DNA of 64,000 nucleotides from Salinispora tropica CNB-440 (lineage in GTDB: Bacteria > Actinomycetota > Actinomycetes > Mycobacteriales > Micromonosporaceae). The notes below the pieces were generated by a model. It made no database searches, was not told where the DNA came from, and was given only the letters and a program-made list of their open reading frames with translations. The stretch lies in contig NC_009380.1 of the NCBI RefSeq assembly GCF_000016425.1, forward strand, positions 2,608,144 through 2,672,143, read 5' to 3'. The position numbers and the translations under genes are program-made. This document shows positions 7,333 through 15,867 of the stretch, one piece after another; position 1 is the stretch's first letter; every line of letters begins with the position of its first letter.

Positions 7333-7692
7333 ATGGACCCGTGGAACGCTGAACCCGCGTTCAGCTTCGAGGGCACGCTGGAAGCGACGGTCTGTCTGTG
7401 GCGGCGGCACGATGAGGAACAGTGGCATGCCGGAGAGATCGACTTTCCTGACGGTGATGACCCGGACGGTGCCAGCCGTCTGTTCAAGGTGCTGGTAGAG
7501 GGCGCCCCGGCGGCGTACCATCGCTTCGCCGAGGACTACTACGAGACGGCCATCGACCTGGAGGCAGTCGGCGAGATTTTCGCTCTGCGACCGCTGACCA
7601 ACGAGCTGGTCCGCCGCTTGAACGCAGATCGTGTGGTGACCGATCTTGCCGAGGATCTCGCTGAGATTGGCTACCCGTCCCGGCCGGTGTAG
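7333..7692 (+). CDS. Hypothetical protein
   Basis: This 119-residue acidic protein (MDPWNAEPAFSFEGTLEATV..) is soluble with no recognised domain. It has a beta-rich start and a helical C-terminus ('LTNELVRRLNADRVVTDLAE'). The start is uncertain because no Shine-Dalgarno is visible. Its 3' end abuts an integrase remnant on the opposite strand, so the gene may be part of the accessory cargo. Confidence 0.5.
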   Translation: MDPWNAEPAFSFEGTLEATVCLWRRHDEEQWHAGEIDFPDGDDPDGASRLFKVLVEGAPAAYHRFAEDYYETAIDLEAVGEIFALRPLTNELVRRLNADRVVTDLAEDLAEIGYPSRPV

Positions 7693-7699
7693 CGGTTCC

Positions 7700-7930
7700 A
7701 GGACCCGCTCGCGTAGCGAGTTGCGGTCGTCGGTGAACAGCCGGTCGAGCCGGGCGCGGGGGATGGCCTTGTCCCGGGTTCGGGTCATCTTGCGGCGTTC
7801 CCGGCACCGACCGGCATCTGTCGCCAGCGGTCTCGCGCAGCCGGCGCAGGATCTCGGTGGAGGTGGCGTGGGTGGCGGGGTCGTCGCAGAAGCGGTCGAG
7901 GAACGCGTCGACGGCGACGACGAGCACCAT
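7700..7930 (-). pseudogene. Tyrosine recombinase remnant
   Basis: On the minus strand the frame from ATG 7930 reads VDAFLDRFCDDPATHATSTE, then ILRRLRETAGD, the SAM-like N-terminal domain of a common actinobacterial tyrosine integrase. A second frame gives DKAIPRARLDRLFTDDRNSL then RERVLE, the start of its catalytic domain. The region between the two and all catalytic residues (R, HxxR, H, Y) are gone. A fragment of the same gene family recurs at 48.2 kb. Confidence 0.75.
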
Positions 7931-8290
7931 GGAGCGCCCGGAGGCCGGAGGCCAGAGGCAGGAACTCATTTAACCAGCGGCGGTTGGCATCGCCGTATCC
8001 GCATCGCTGCTGGTCATCAATACGGTGAGGGCCTGGTAGTCACCTGACCGGCGTCGGCGGCTGCGGCGTGAGGTTGCGCAGTTGCGGCGAGTACCCCAGC
8101 GGTACCAATCTGCCCTGGGCCGATCGGGAGGACTGAGCCCCATGAGCAGCGGTCGCACTGAACACCTTGGCCGACCTGATTACCAGGGCTCAGCCTGGCC
8201 ACTCTGACCGCTGCGGGGCTTGCCAGGGTGGTCCTGGTCTGACGATCACTCGTTGTCGTTTCTACGGTAGGTGGTGACGGCCGAAGGTGC
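7931..8290. other. Gene-free stretch
   Basis: I see no credible gene. The sequence follows the integrase remnant and may be decayed mobile DNA; nothing is similar enough for me to name. Confidence 0.3.
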
Positions 8291-8333
8291 GAGCCCGCCG
8301 GCTGGGCGTCATTGACGCCCAGCCGGCGGGCTC
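8291..8333 (-). terminator. Very strong terminator hairpin
   Basis: Perfect 20-bp arms (from GAGCCCGCCGG) with a 3-nt loop lie 7 bp after the stop codon of the DUF4360 gene. Confidence 0.85.
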
Positions 8334-8340
8334 GTCCGTC

Positions 8341-8985
8341 CTACGGGCAGGTCTTCCATGCCAGGTTGTATGTGGTGGAGATGGCTCCGTCGGTCGAGTC
8401 CATCGTCATGAAACTCGTTGTGGTGCTGGTGTCCGAGGTGCCGGCGAGGGCCCAGAGCTCCGTGTTGATGTTGAAGTTGCGTTGCTCGCCGCACGGGTGC
8501 CAGACCAGAGCGGCAACGTCCGTGACGTCGGTGGCCTGCCAGTTGTCCACCATCGGGCCGTCGAAGGTGTGGGTCGAGTAGGCCGTGGGTGACATCCCCT
8601 GGAAGTAGTAGTTTGCTCGCTCCACGCCGGTTGCCCCGTCTGCCAGGGCGGCGAAGCCACGGTAGTCAGCCTGGGCCACCGCGTAGGTGAAGCCCTGCGG
8701 GACGTGAACCCGCAAGTTGAGCTGGCAATTGCGGCGCCAGTCGGTCGGTTCCGCCCCGACCCCGACCTGGGCGATGAATTCGCTGTATGTGACAGTGAAC
8801 GCGGTGTTGTCGGCCGACATGGCGATGGCGGCAGTGCCTGCCGGACAGCCGGAACCATTGACGGTGACCAGATCGATGACGATTTGACCGGGGGGCGGAG
8901 TCTCGGGCTCGGGGAATTCCACCACCGGGTTCGTGGGAACCAGCAGGGAGAGGATCATGCCTCCGGTTGCGAGCCAACTGAACAT
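8341..8985 (-). CDS. Secreted DUF4360-family protein
   Basis: This 214-residue protein has an N-terminal hydrophobic segment (MFSWLATGGMILSLLVP, signal peptide or anchor), then 'VTVNGSGCPAGTAAIAMSAD', 'FTVTYSEFIAQVG', 'NCQLNLRVHVPQGFTYAVAQ' and 'PCGEQRNFNINTEL', the signature of DUF4360. Four cysteines in the mature part (SGC, RNC, PCG and the final TCP) could form two disulfides. The ATG at 8985 has a clear Shine-Dalgarno (AGGAAGG). Family members are small secreted actinobacterial and fungal proteins of unknown role. It is a single-gene unit with its own terminator. Confidence 0.85.
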   Translation of the reverse strand: MFSWLATGGMILSLLVPTNPVVEFPEPETPPPGQIVIDLVTVNGSGCPAGTAAIAMSADNTAFTVTYSEFIAQVGVGAEPTDWRRNCQLNLRVHVPQGFTYAVAQADYRGFAALADGATGVERANYYFQGMSPTAYSTHTFDGPMVDNWQATDVTDVAALVWHPCGEQRNFNINTELWALAGTSDTSTTTSFMTMDSTDGAISTTYNLAWKTCP

Positions 8986-9379
8986 GAGGATCCTTCCTAT
9001 GTGCCTCGGTGTGTGAACGGCGGTACCGGCTGGCGGTGGACCGTCCGGCACACGAGAGTCAGACATGTTCCGTGTCGAAGGGCAGTGGTGGAGGGGGCTC
9101 GGAGGACCAGCCGGACCGCGCATATGAGGATATGGACGACTGGGCGAGGGACCAGCGCCAATTCAGCGACCATTGCCTAATTTATGCAGATTGATGTCCT
9201 GGCGCGTCCGCTCGTCGCCGTGCCACACGACGATACGAGAGGTCGGACGCTATGTCTCTGCCGTGCGGACAAGGTGGATACGACCGATAGATTCCTCATC
9301 GCACGTCGTGAAATGATACATGTTTCATCATGGCTCGGACCGCTTGACGCGGCCGGTGGCTGCCGGAGCGGTGCCGGTC

Positions 9380-9540
9380 GTGGCGTACGTGCGGACGGTG
9401 AAGACGGCGTCCGGGCACGGGCGGTGCAGATCGTGTACTTCCAGCGGCGGGGGTCGCGGGACATCGCGCACATCAGGTCCGCGCACACCGATGCGGACCT
9501 GGAACTGCTGCGGGCGGTAGCACGGCAGCGGCTAGGCGGT
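9380..9540 (+). pseudogene. IS1634-type transposase, N-terminal remnant
   Basis: One frame gives VAYVRTVKTASG. After a shift the next frame gives ARAVQIVYFQRRGSRDIAHI, then RSAHTDADLELLRAVARQRL. This is the conserved start of IS1634-type DDE transposases. No catalytic part follows. Confidence 0.65.
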
Positions 9541-9621
9541 GCCGGCGGGGAGTGGGGTGGTGCGGGTGGCGGTGAGGGTCATGTCCTGGTTCGGTTTCGG
9601 TTCGGTGGGCCGCCGGCAGGG

Positions 9622-10113
9622 CTAAGCGGCACGCAACTGTGCTGCGCAGCAGGCCCGCACCGTGTTCTTGAGTTCCTCGATCGGTGGCCCTCCGTCGCCT
9701 TGCCACGCGTCCTCGGTGCCGTAGAGCTGGCCTAGGGGAAGGTCGATCACCTCGTTGTCGTAGTCGGCGCGTGTGACGATGTCGTCGACTTGTTGGGTGA
9801 CCCATAGCTCGCCTGCGCGTTCGGACAGGCACATCTCGGCCAGTTGACGGAATGCTTCGCTGGCTGCTGCCACGGTGGTGGACGGCAGCGTAGTTCCCAG
9901 CTCGGCCAGGGCGACCGGGAGTAGGTCGTTGACGGTGTGCGAGTCCTGGCCGTTGAGCCCGGCCAGTTCCCGTAGCGCTGGTCTGTCGTGGCCGTCTGCG
10001 AGCCATTGTGCGGCCCACCAAGGGACGTCTTCGGTGGGTGCGACGCCGAGGACGAACCAGGCAGCCACCGTGGTCGGTTCGGGGGTTCGCTGGTCGTGGT
10101 GGTGTTCAGTCAT
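9622..10113 (-). CDS. Hypothetical protein, last gene of S1-domain operon
   Basis: This 163-residue soluble protein (MTEHHHDQRTPEPTTVAAWF..) contains 'VLGVAPTEDVPWWAAQWLA' and 'DLPLGQLYGTEDAW', segments I associate with an unnamed helical family common in Streptomyces and Micromonospora. Its start overlaps the end of the S1-domain gene by 8 bp, so the two are translationally coupled. No catalytic motif is visible. It could be a partner of the S1 protein, but function is unknown. Confidence 0.6.
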   Translation of the reverse strand: MTEHHHDQRTPEPTTVAAWFVLGVAPTEDVPWWAAQWLADGHDRPALRELAGLNGQDSHTVNDLLPVALAELGTTLPSTTVAAASEAFRQLAEMCLSERAGELWVTQQVDDIVTRADYDNEVIDLPLGQLYGTEDAWQGDGGPPIEELKNTVRACCAAQLRAA

Positions 10114-10939
10114 CGGTCGCGACCAGCAGGGTCAGGGTGCGCTTCATGCGGTCAATGAGTACCAGTTCGTGGAATTCAGTGTGGACGCCGCCCCAGTCGT
10201 GGAAGGCCGCAGGGCCGAGGTCGCGGAGCTTGTACACCCGGTCGGCGGTGCGCAGCCGCCGGTACGCCTCTGCCTCCAGGTCGGGTCGCAGGTGCTCCGG
10301 AAGCGGTGCGAGTTGTTCGGCCCAGGCGCGTAGGTGCCGCTCGGCCGCGTGGGCGTCAATCGGGTCGTAGCAGGCGGGCGTGATCCGCTCACGCCAGTAT
10401 GGGCCGTGCCGTTCGGGGTCGCCACCGGGGTGGCCACCGGCGTAGTTGTTGCCAAAGCGCTCGTGGGCGATCAGTGACGCCAGGAGGGCGCCGTCGTCGC
10501 CCGCCGTTTCGGGTAGGCGGAAGTGTTGAAGGTCAACCCACTGGAAGGTGCCGTTGGCGAAGTTGGTGAAGGCGTGTGCGAGGTGCACAAGCCGGGCGGT
10601 GGCGGTTGGTGCTTCGTCCGCGCCGATGCACGGGGCGGGTCCTTTCGAGGCGAGCAGGCGTAGCTCGACCTCGTAGGTAAGATCGGCGTGCCATGTCACC
10701 TCGCCGGTGACCGTCGTGCCGATGGGTGGGACGACGTCGCGAGCTATCGCGGTGCTCTCGGCGTATCCCAGGGCGTCGGGCATGCCGTCGATGCGGATGA
10801 ACACGCCGAACGGTTTTCGGGCGATGACCGTGCCCGTGACCCGTGCTCCGCGGGGCAATGCCTGCACGGTTGCCGGCCAGGCCGCCCGGAGTCGGTGCAG
10901 GTTCTCGTCGCGTGGGTTGGGCCAGGGGTACTCGGTCAC
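10106..10939 (-). CDS. S1 RNA-binding-domain protein of unknown function
   Basis: This 277-residue protein has one S1-like OB-fold at about residues 25-95 ('LPRGARVTGTVIARKPFGVF', 'IRIDGMPDALGY', then a strand ending YEVELRLL). A roughly 180-residue region without recognisable domains follows; it contains several His/Trp-rich segments ('FQWVDLQHFRLPE', 'FHDWGGVHTEFHELVLIDRM'). The S1 fold suggests nucleic-acid or ribosome contact. The GTG at 10939 overlaps the upstream stop by 4 bp (GTGA) and its end overlaps the next gene by 8 bp. I infer that the three products act together. Confidence 0.6.
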   Translation of the reverse strand: MTEYPWPNPRDENLHRLRAAWPATVQALPRGARVTGTVIARKPFGVFIRIDGMPDALGYAESTAIARDVVPPIGTTVTGEVTWHADLTYEVELRLLASKGPAPCIGADEAPTATARLVHLAHAFTNFANGTFQWVDLQHFRLPETAGDDGALLASLIAHERFGNNYAGGHPGGDPERHGPYWRERITPACYDPIDAHAAERHLRAWAEQLAPLPEHLRPDLEAEAYRRLRTADRVYKLRDLGPAAFHDWGGVHTEFHELVLIDRMKRTLTLLVATDD

Positions 10940-11169
10940 GGCCGGCCCTGCTGACGGCTGGAGTCGAGCCACTCGGCGTCGTTCCATGCCACTGGCATCG
11001 CGCCCACCGGTTCGAAACGGATGGCCGGGTCGTTGGACTGCACCAGGCAGCACACGCGGTGCCCGATCAGTGCCGCTGCGCGGGCCTGGTCAGCGATGAT
11101 GTCCAAGACGACCTGCGCCGTCCGGGGACAGCGGCGGGCGAAGGTGTCGTAGCCGGTAGAGACCAGCAC
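10936..11169 (-). CDS. Small hypothetical protein, first gene of S1-domain operon
   Basis: This 77-residue protein (GTG start; LVSTGYDTFARRCPRTAQVV..) contains two cysteines in 'HRVCCLVQSND' and a Trp-rich end. I do not recognise a family. The stop overlaps the GTG of the S1-domain gene. No clear ribosome site precedes the start, so translation could begin elsewhere. Confidence 0.45.
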   Translation of the reverse strand: MLVSTGYDTFARRCPRTAQVVLDIIADQARAAALIGHRVCCLVQSNDPAIRFEPVGAMPVAWNDAEWLDSSRQQGRP

Positions 11170-11194
11170 CAGACCGGTGAGGGTGCCACGGGCG

Positions 11195-11548
11195 TCAGGC
11201 GTCTATCACGTGCAGGACCGCCAGCGCGGCGGTGGCGAGCGCGAACACCACGGGGACCAAGATCGCCGGGACTGGGTCCTTCGCACGGGCGTGGAAGACC
11301 GCTGCCCCGATCAGCAGCAGGGTCAGGCCGACCGCGGCAGCGACGGCGATCGGCCACCAAAGCAGGCCCAGCAGCAGGCCGGCGACGGCGATGATCTCCA
11401 GGCCGCCGATCACGCGGGTTCGGCCGGGGGAGACGCCCAGGTGGGCCATCCGCTCACGCATCTGGGCCTGGCCGGCGAGCTTCGGGACGGCCGCGGCCAC
11501 GATCACCGCACTGAGAAGCAGGGTTAGGACGACGACGGGGATACCCAC
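11195..11548 (-). CDS. DoxX-like small membrane protein
   Basis: This 117-residue protein has four predicted membrane helices. The pattern 'SAVIVAAAVPKLAGQAQMRE', 'HLGVSPGRTRVIGGLEIIAV', 'AGLLLG' is typical of DoxX-like proteins (DUF4345/DoxX clan), which sit in the cytoplasmic membrane and have poorly defined redox or quinone-related roles. It stands 25 bp upstream of the S1 operon on the same strand and could be co-transcribed with it. Confidence 0.75.
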   Translation of the reverse strand: MGIPVVVLTLLLSAVIVAAAVPKLAGQAQMRERMAHLGVSPGRTRVIGGLEIIAVAGLLLGLLWWPIAVAAAVGLTLLLIGAAVFHARAKDPVPAILVPVVFALATAALAVLHVIDA

Positions 11549-11713
11549 AACCTGTCCTTCGGGGGTAGTACGGATGATGTACGACCGTTACAGGGTAGGT
11601 CCTGGGGAAATCAGGTGTCGCCGCGGGCGCGACGATGGGCATCCACATCAGCACCACCCTGTTCGGTGTACGGTCAGTCAAGGCCCGTCCTGATTGCTGA
11701 TGGCGAGCAGCGC

Positions 11714-12484
11714 ATGAGTACACAACAGGAGTTCCGCGGCGGAGTAAACACTGTGCGCCGCCGTGGCGATGTCGTCCACCGGCCGGCGTCTCCGGCGGCG
11801 CCGGTCATCCACCGGCTCCTGCGGCATCTGCACGACCACGGCTTCCACGGCGCGCCGGAGCCCCGTGGTTTCGACAGCGAGAGCAACGAGGTGCTCACCT
11901 TCCTCGACGGTGAGGTACCCGAGACGCTCACGCCGGATCTGCGTACGGGCACGCTTCTCACCACCGCCGCCGAACTGCTCCGGCGTCTTCATGACACGAG
12001 TGCCATGTTCCGGACGCGTCCCGACGACCCCTGGCTCCTTCCGGCCCGGCAGCCGACCGAAGTGATGTGCCACGGCGACGCCGCCCCGTACAACTGTGTG
12101 GTGAGAGACGGGGCCGCTGTTGGCTTCATTGATTTCGACACCGCCCACCCCGGGCCCCGTGTCTGGGACATCGCCTACGCCGTCTACCGCTTCGCGCCGT
12201 TACAGGGACCGGGCAACCCGGAGAGTTTTGGGACACCGCAGGAGCAGGGACGCCGAGTCGGCGACTTCTGCCGGGCGTACGGGTCGCGGATCGGCGCTGA
12301 GATCATCGACGTCGTGCCGGACCGGCTGCAGGCGCTCATCACCGTCATGCGCGATCAGGCCAGCCGTGGCAACGAGGCGTTCCAGCAGCACATCGCGGAC
12401 GGACACACCGATCTCTACGAGGCGGATATCGACTACGTACGGGCCCACCGCGACATCCTGCGCGCAGCCTTCGATGCAGGTTGA
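11714..12484 (+). CDS. Aminoglycoside-phosphotransferase-family kinase
   Basis: This 256-residue soluble protein has the APH/choline-kinase fold. The catalytic loop is VMCHGDAAPYNCVV (HGD....N) near residues 116-129 and the metal-binding site is GFIDFDTAHPGPRVWDIAY. The N-terminal lobe is short. The family transfers phosphate from ATP to antibiotics or small metabolites; the substrate cannot be read from sequence. It stands alone, flanked by a DoxX gene and a convergent PP2C operon. Resistance is only one of several options. Confidence 0.8.
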   Translation: MSTQQEFRGGVNTVRRRGDVVHRPASPAAPVIHRLLRHLHDHGFHGAPEPRGFDSESNEVLTFLDGEVPETLTPDLRTGTLLTTAAELLRRLHDTSAMFRTRPDDPWLLPARQPTEVMCHGDAAPYNCVVRDGAAVGFIDFDTAHPGPRVWDIAYAVYRFAPLQGPGNPESFGTPQEQGRRVGDFCRAYGSRIGAEIIDVVPDRLQALITVMRDQASRGNEAFQQHIADGHTDLYEADIDYVRAHRDILRAAFDAG

Positions 12485-12621
12485 GGCCGGTGTCGACGTT
12501 GGCTCCCCCACGTCATCGGTGTCGGCTGCGGCCCGGGACACGGGGTGACGTGGAGTCAGGCCGCCTGATGCATGGCGAGCCACGCCAGCACCGTAGCAGT
12601 CTCTGAAAGAGCCACGAGGCG

Positions 12622-13365
12622 CTACCCGCTGTAGTCCAGATTCACCCTGTTGTTCCTGATAAAGAGGACGATTACTGACACGTCAGGGCCACCCCGGCCC
12701 AACGCCGATGTCACCAACCGGTCCACCGCCTGCTGGGGACTCGCTGAGGCCGCCAGAGTGGTGTGGAGATGGTCATGCGACACGTAGGAGCTGAGTCCGT
12801 CAGAACAGAGCAGGATCCGATCGCCGGGAGTCAGGGTCAACACGGTGATGTCGGCTGATCGGCCGTCGGGGCAGCCATCCAGGAAACGCGTCAGCCGGTC
12901 GGAAAGGTTGGGCACCTCGGCGGCGCCAGCGATCAGATGCCGGTAAAGGTGATCCTCCGTGATCTGGATCGTCCTCCGTCCCCGCCGAAGGTCCGGCGCC
13001 GGCAGGAGATAGGCCCGAGAGTCACCGACATTGGCCAGCGCGGCCGCCGCACCGGCACTGAGCAGGGCAACCAGGGTGGTGCCCATGCCCGCAAGGCCAG
13101 GATCGGCGGCAATACGCTGCCGCAGCGCGTTGTTCGCCGCACGCACTGCCTGTCCCAGCACGACCGGCAGTGCGTGCGGCTCCACCACCTCGTCGTATCG
13201 CCGCACCGCCTCGATCGCGGTGGCGCTGGCGACGTCGCCGGCGCCGTGGTTGCCGAGACCATCGACGACCGCGAACAGACGACGCCCCACATGAATGGCG
13301 TCTTCGTTGCGTCGCCGATCGAGCCCCACGTAAGAGCTCCCCGCAACGTCGATGCGCAGACTCAC
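12622..13365 (-). CDS. PP2C-type protein phosphatase
   Basis: This 247-residue soluble phosphatase has motifs RRNEDAI, FAVVDGLGNHGAGDVAS, ANVGDSRAYLL, LLCSDGLSSYV and GGPDVSVIV. The first two Asp motifs and the CSDG motif are present. The usual PDN of the last motif is PDV, a change at a metal-ligand position. The ATG overlaps the stop of the UTRA gene by 4 bp (ATGA), so the phosphatase is translationally coupled to it. Its targets are presumably phosphorylated Ser/Thr proteins. This is the second PP2C protein in the window. Confidence 0.82.
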   Translation of the reverse strand: MSLRIDVAGSSYVGLDRRRNEDAIHVGRRLFAVVDGLGNHGAGDVASATAIEAVRRYDEVVEPHALPVVLGQAVRAANNALRQRIAADPGLAGMGTTLVALLSAGAAAALANVGDSRAYLLPAPDLRRGRRTIQITEDHLYRHLIAGAAEVPNLSDRLTRFLDGCPDGRSADITVLTLTPGDRILLCSDGLSSYVSHDHLHTTLAASASPQQAVDRLVTSALGRGGPDVSVIVLFIRNNRVNLDYSG

Positions 13366-13979
13366 CGTTCCGTGTCAATCTCCGCGCGTACGTTGGTCAC
13401 GTCGGGCCACGGTTCCCGCGCCGATTCATCGCGATGCAGGATGTGGAGGGTTTCGACCCGGTCACTGGCGACAACGCACTCGGTCACCTCGACCGGTTCA
13501 CCATCATCACCAGAGGTACCCACCCGAATGATCTCCAGCACCGGAAGGCTCATCGGGATCTCCAGCAGGGCGGCCTCCCGCGTGCTGGGCATCCGTGCGC
13601 GGTGGATCTCGATCCAGGTGATCGGCCAGTGTCCGCCGGTCTCCAGCCGGTGTTGCCAGCTGCCCGGCCCGGCGGCAGGGGAGGCCAGCCCGGGCACGGT
13701 GGTAGCCCGAGGATGAATCCAGGAGGTACTGACCTGGAAGGGCGACTCCGCCTCGGGGCCAGTGACCCGAAACCGGCACATCACCCGGGTACCTGGCTCA
13801 ACCTTGAGCAGCTCGGCGATGCGCGGATCGTTGAGGGGTTCAGGAGCCGTGACCGGCGGGATGTGCTGCCGCCACACCTCCGGGCGGGTAGCCGGTGGAA
13901 AGGAATAGCCGGTGGCAGCGGCGTTCCGCTTCACCAGGTCCCCCCGGAGTCGGCGTGGGCGGGCCGTTCCGTACCGCAC
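13362..13979 (-). CDS. UTRA-domain protein lacking the GntR DNA-binding domain
   Basis: This 205-residue protein consists almost entirely of a UTRA-type ligand-binding domain ('RLRGDLVKRNAAATGYSFPP', 'HIPPVTAPEPLNDPRIAELL', 'VEPGTRVMCRFRVT', 'PFQVSTSWIHP'). Normal GntR/HutC regulators carry a 70-residue winged helix in front; here only about 15 residues precede the UTRA part, and no winged helix can be read upstream. GTG at 13979 is the best start (GGGG 6 nt upstream). It lies between an aminotransferase (86-bp gap) and a coupled PP2C phosphatase. It may be a stand-alone ligand sensor or a truncated regulator kept by translation coupling. Confidence 0.65.
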   Translation of the reverse strand: MRYGTARPRRLRGDLVKRNAAATGYSFPPATRPEVWRQHIPPVTAPEPLNDPRIAELLKVEPGTRVMCRFRVTGPEAESPFQVSTSWIHPRATTVPGLASPAAGPGSWQHRLETGGHWPITWIEIHRARMPSTREAALLEIPMSLPVLEIIRVGTSGDDGEPVEVTECVVASDRVETLHILHRDESAREPWPDVTNVRAEIDTER

Positions 13980-14064
13980 GATGACCCCCGTTCCGGAACG
14001 CCCCAAACCTAGCCGTCCTCTACCCTTGTACACCCAGCAGTTGGCCGAGGTGACCGAACGCGGA

Positions 14065-15225
14065 CTATCCGATGGCCTGACGGAACCGGTCGGCCAGGGT
14101 GGTAAGGCGGTCGACCGGTTCGTTGGCGAACACGATCCGCAGGTAGCGCGCGCCGCTGGGACCCCAGCCATCCATCGCCGTGACCGCTACCTTCGCCCGC
14201 TCGAACAGTAGTCCCGCCAGCGCGGCAGGCGTCAATCCCAGGGGCCGGGTATCCACGAGTAGCGACCAACCGCCATGCGGCCGAATGACCGGATAGTCCG
14301 AGAGTTGGTGCAGGACCGTGTCGCAGCGTCGCTGCCACTGTTGGGTGGCGGCGGTGACATCGGCGTCGGCGTCGGGTGCGTCGAGCGCTGCGGCAACCGC
14401 CCCCTGCGCCAGCCCAACCTGGCAGACCACATTGGTCAGGCCAACAAGCTTGATGTCGGTGAGGATGGCGGAGGGACCGACGACCCAACCGACCCGCCAG
14501 CCGATCAGCCGCAGCTCCTTCGATGCCGAACCGACGGTGATGGTGCGCCCGGCGAGGCCATCATGGGCTGCTGGGTGGCTCGGGCGGCGGCCGTCGAAGC
14601 GGATCCGCTCCATAGCCGCGTCGTAAACCAGCCAGACGTGGTGCCGTTCGCAGGCGTCGGACAACGCGGACCAGTGCGCGGCGTTGAGGACCAGACCGGA
14701 GGGCATGGCCGGGCCCATCATCAGAACCGCGGCGGTGTTGGGTCCAACAGCGCTGGCGAGGTGTTCCGGATCCACCGTCCAGCCCTCCGACGTGGGCTTG
14801 GCGGGCACGAAGCACGGCATCCCACCCGCAAGCCGAACCCGATTGGCCAGGCCAGCATAGATGGGGTCGACCAACACCACCTCCTGACCCGGTTCCACGG
14901 TGGCCAGCAGCGTGTTCAGGATGCCGTTCAGTCCACCGGCGACGCTGACGCACTCGGTGTCGGGGTCGTACTGCCGTCCGGCGATACGCGACACGTGAGC
15001 TGCGGCGGCCGCGCGAAGGGAGCGCCGCCCCTGGAAGGGGAGGTAGCTGTTGGCCGCGTCGTCGTCGATCGCGGCCCGGGTCGCGGCGACCGCCACGGCC
15101 GGCGGTTTCAGATCCGTGTCCAGATTCTCCAGCCGAAGAAAATCCGGGTCGGCGACCGCATCCGCGGCGTCGCCGACCACGTCGACGCCGATGCCCGGAA
15201 TGTCGCGTAGGCGGCTGACGGTCAT
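14065..15225 (-). CDS. PLP-dependent class I/II aminotransferase
   Basis: This 386-residue enzyme has the aspartate-aminotransferase fold. The catalytic lysine is in GSASKELRLIGWRVGWVVG, the PLP-contact region is LVYDAAMERI, and the substrate-binding Arg is in RYLRIVFAN. The N-terminal part ('NSYLPFQGRRSLRAAAA') fits class I/II enzymes. It transfers an amino group between an amino acid and a keto acid; the substrate is unknown. It is first in an operon with the UTRA and PP2C genes and divergent from an XRE-cupin regulator, with an inverted repeat in the shared promoter. Regulation by that XRE protein is likely. Confidence 0.85.
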   Translation of the reverse strand: MTVSRLRDIPGIGVDVVGDAADAVADPDFLRLENLDTDLKPPAVAVAATRAAIDDDAANSYLPFQGRRSLRAAAAAHVSRIAGRQYDPDTECVSVAGGLNGILNTLLATVEPGQEVVLVDPIYAGLANRVRLAGGMPCFVPAKPTSEGWTVDPEHLASAVGPNTAAVLMMGPAMPSGLVLNAAHWSALSDACERHHVWLVYDAAMERIRFDGRRPSHPAAHDGLAGRTITVGSASKELRLIGWRVGWVVGPSAILTDIKLVGLTNVVCQVGLAQGAVAAALDAPDADADVTAATQQWQRRCDTVLHQLSDYPVIRPHGGWSLLVDTRPLGLTPAALAGLLFERAKVAVTAMDGWGPSGARYLRIVFANEPVDRLTTLADRFRQAIG

Positions 15226-15248
15226 GTGACACTCCTCAACGTCTCACT

Positions 15249-15273
15249 ACGTTCGCTCTACTGGAACGAACGT
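15249..15273. promoter_or_regulatory. Inverted repeat in the aminotransferase/XRE promoter
   Basis: 7-bp perfect arms (ACGTTCG ... CGAACGT) are spaced by 11 bp, in the 66-bp gap between the divergent starts. It is a candidate binding site for the XRE-cupin protein. The XRE gene itself may be leaderless. Confidence 0.5.
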
Positions 15274-15291
15274 AACACTAAAGTGGTACAC

Positions 15292-15837
15292 ATGGATCTG
15301 GCGCGTACGGTCGGCTCGAATGTTCACCGGTTGCGAAACACCGCTGGCATGTCCCTGGCGGACCTGGCCACAGCCGGCGACATCAGCAAGACCACCCTGC
15401 ACGGCATCGAGCAGGGGCATGGCAACCCGACCCTCAGCACCCTGTGGGCCCTGGCCACGGCACTGCGGGTGCCGCTCGGTGAACTACTGGAGACGCCCAC
15501 CCCCCGCACCGACGTCGTACGCGCCGATGACCAACGACCACGCATCAGTGGGGACGCGGTCAGCGCCCGCCTGCTCCACCGCATCCGACTACACGGCACC
15601 GTGGAGGTCTACGACATCGACGTGGCCCAGACCACCCAGCACTCAACCGCCCACCTACCCGGCGTGCAGGAGTGCCTCATCCTCACCCATGGAAGCATCA
15701 CCACCGGCCCCACCGACGCCGCCGTCACCCTGACCGCACACGACTCCATTCGGTTCGACGCCAACCACCGGCACCAGTACCAGGGACATGGCCAGCACAA
15801 CCGAGCAGTTCTCATCATGCTGCACCCCGACACGTGA
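15292..15837 (+). CDS. XRE-family regulator with cupin domain
   Basis: This 181-residue regulator has an N-terminal Cro/CI helix-turn-helix (residues 6-60; 'VGSNVHRLRNTAGMSLADLA', 'ISKTTLHGIEQGHGNPTLST') and a C-terminal cupin beta-barrel (about 100-180; 'GSITTGP', 'LTAHDSIRFDAN', 'RAVLIMLHP'). Such proteins bind DNA as dimers and sense small ligands through the cupin. I chose ATG 15292 because homology starts there; the 22 codons before it look like promoter DNA. It is divergent from the aminotransferase operon and probably controls it. Confidence 0.85.
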   Translation: MDLARTVGSNVHRLRNTAGMSLADLATAGDISKTTLHGIEQGHGNPTLSTLWALATALRVPLGELLETPTPRTDVVRADDQRPRISGDAVSARLLHRIRLHGTVEVYDIDVAQTTQHSTAHLPGVQECLILTHGSITTGPTDAAVTLTAHDSIRFDANHRHQYQGHGQHNRAVLIMLHPDT

Positions 15838-15867
15838 GGCGTTGACTCTTCCTACAGGTGAGCCCAA

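Noticed and set aside
14065..14171. A winged-helix domain for the UTRA protein upstream of 13979
   Set aside because: The frame continues upstream into the aminotransferase gene but codes for nothing like a GntR helix-turn-helix.
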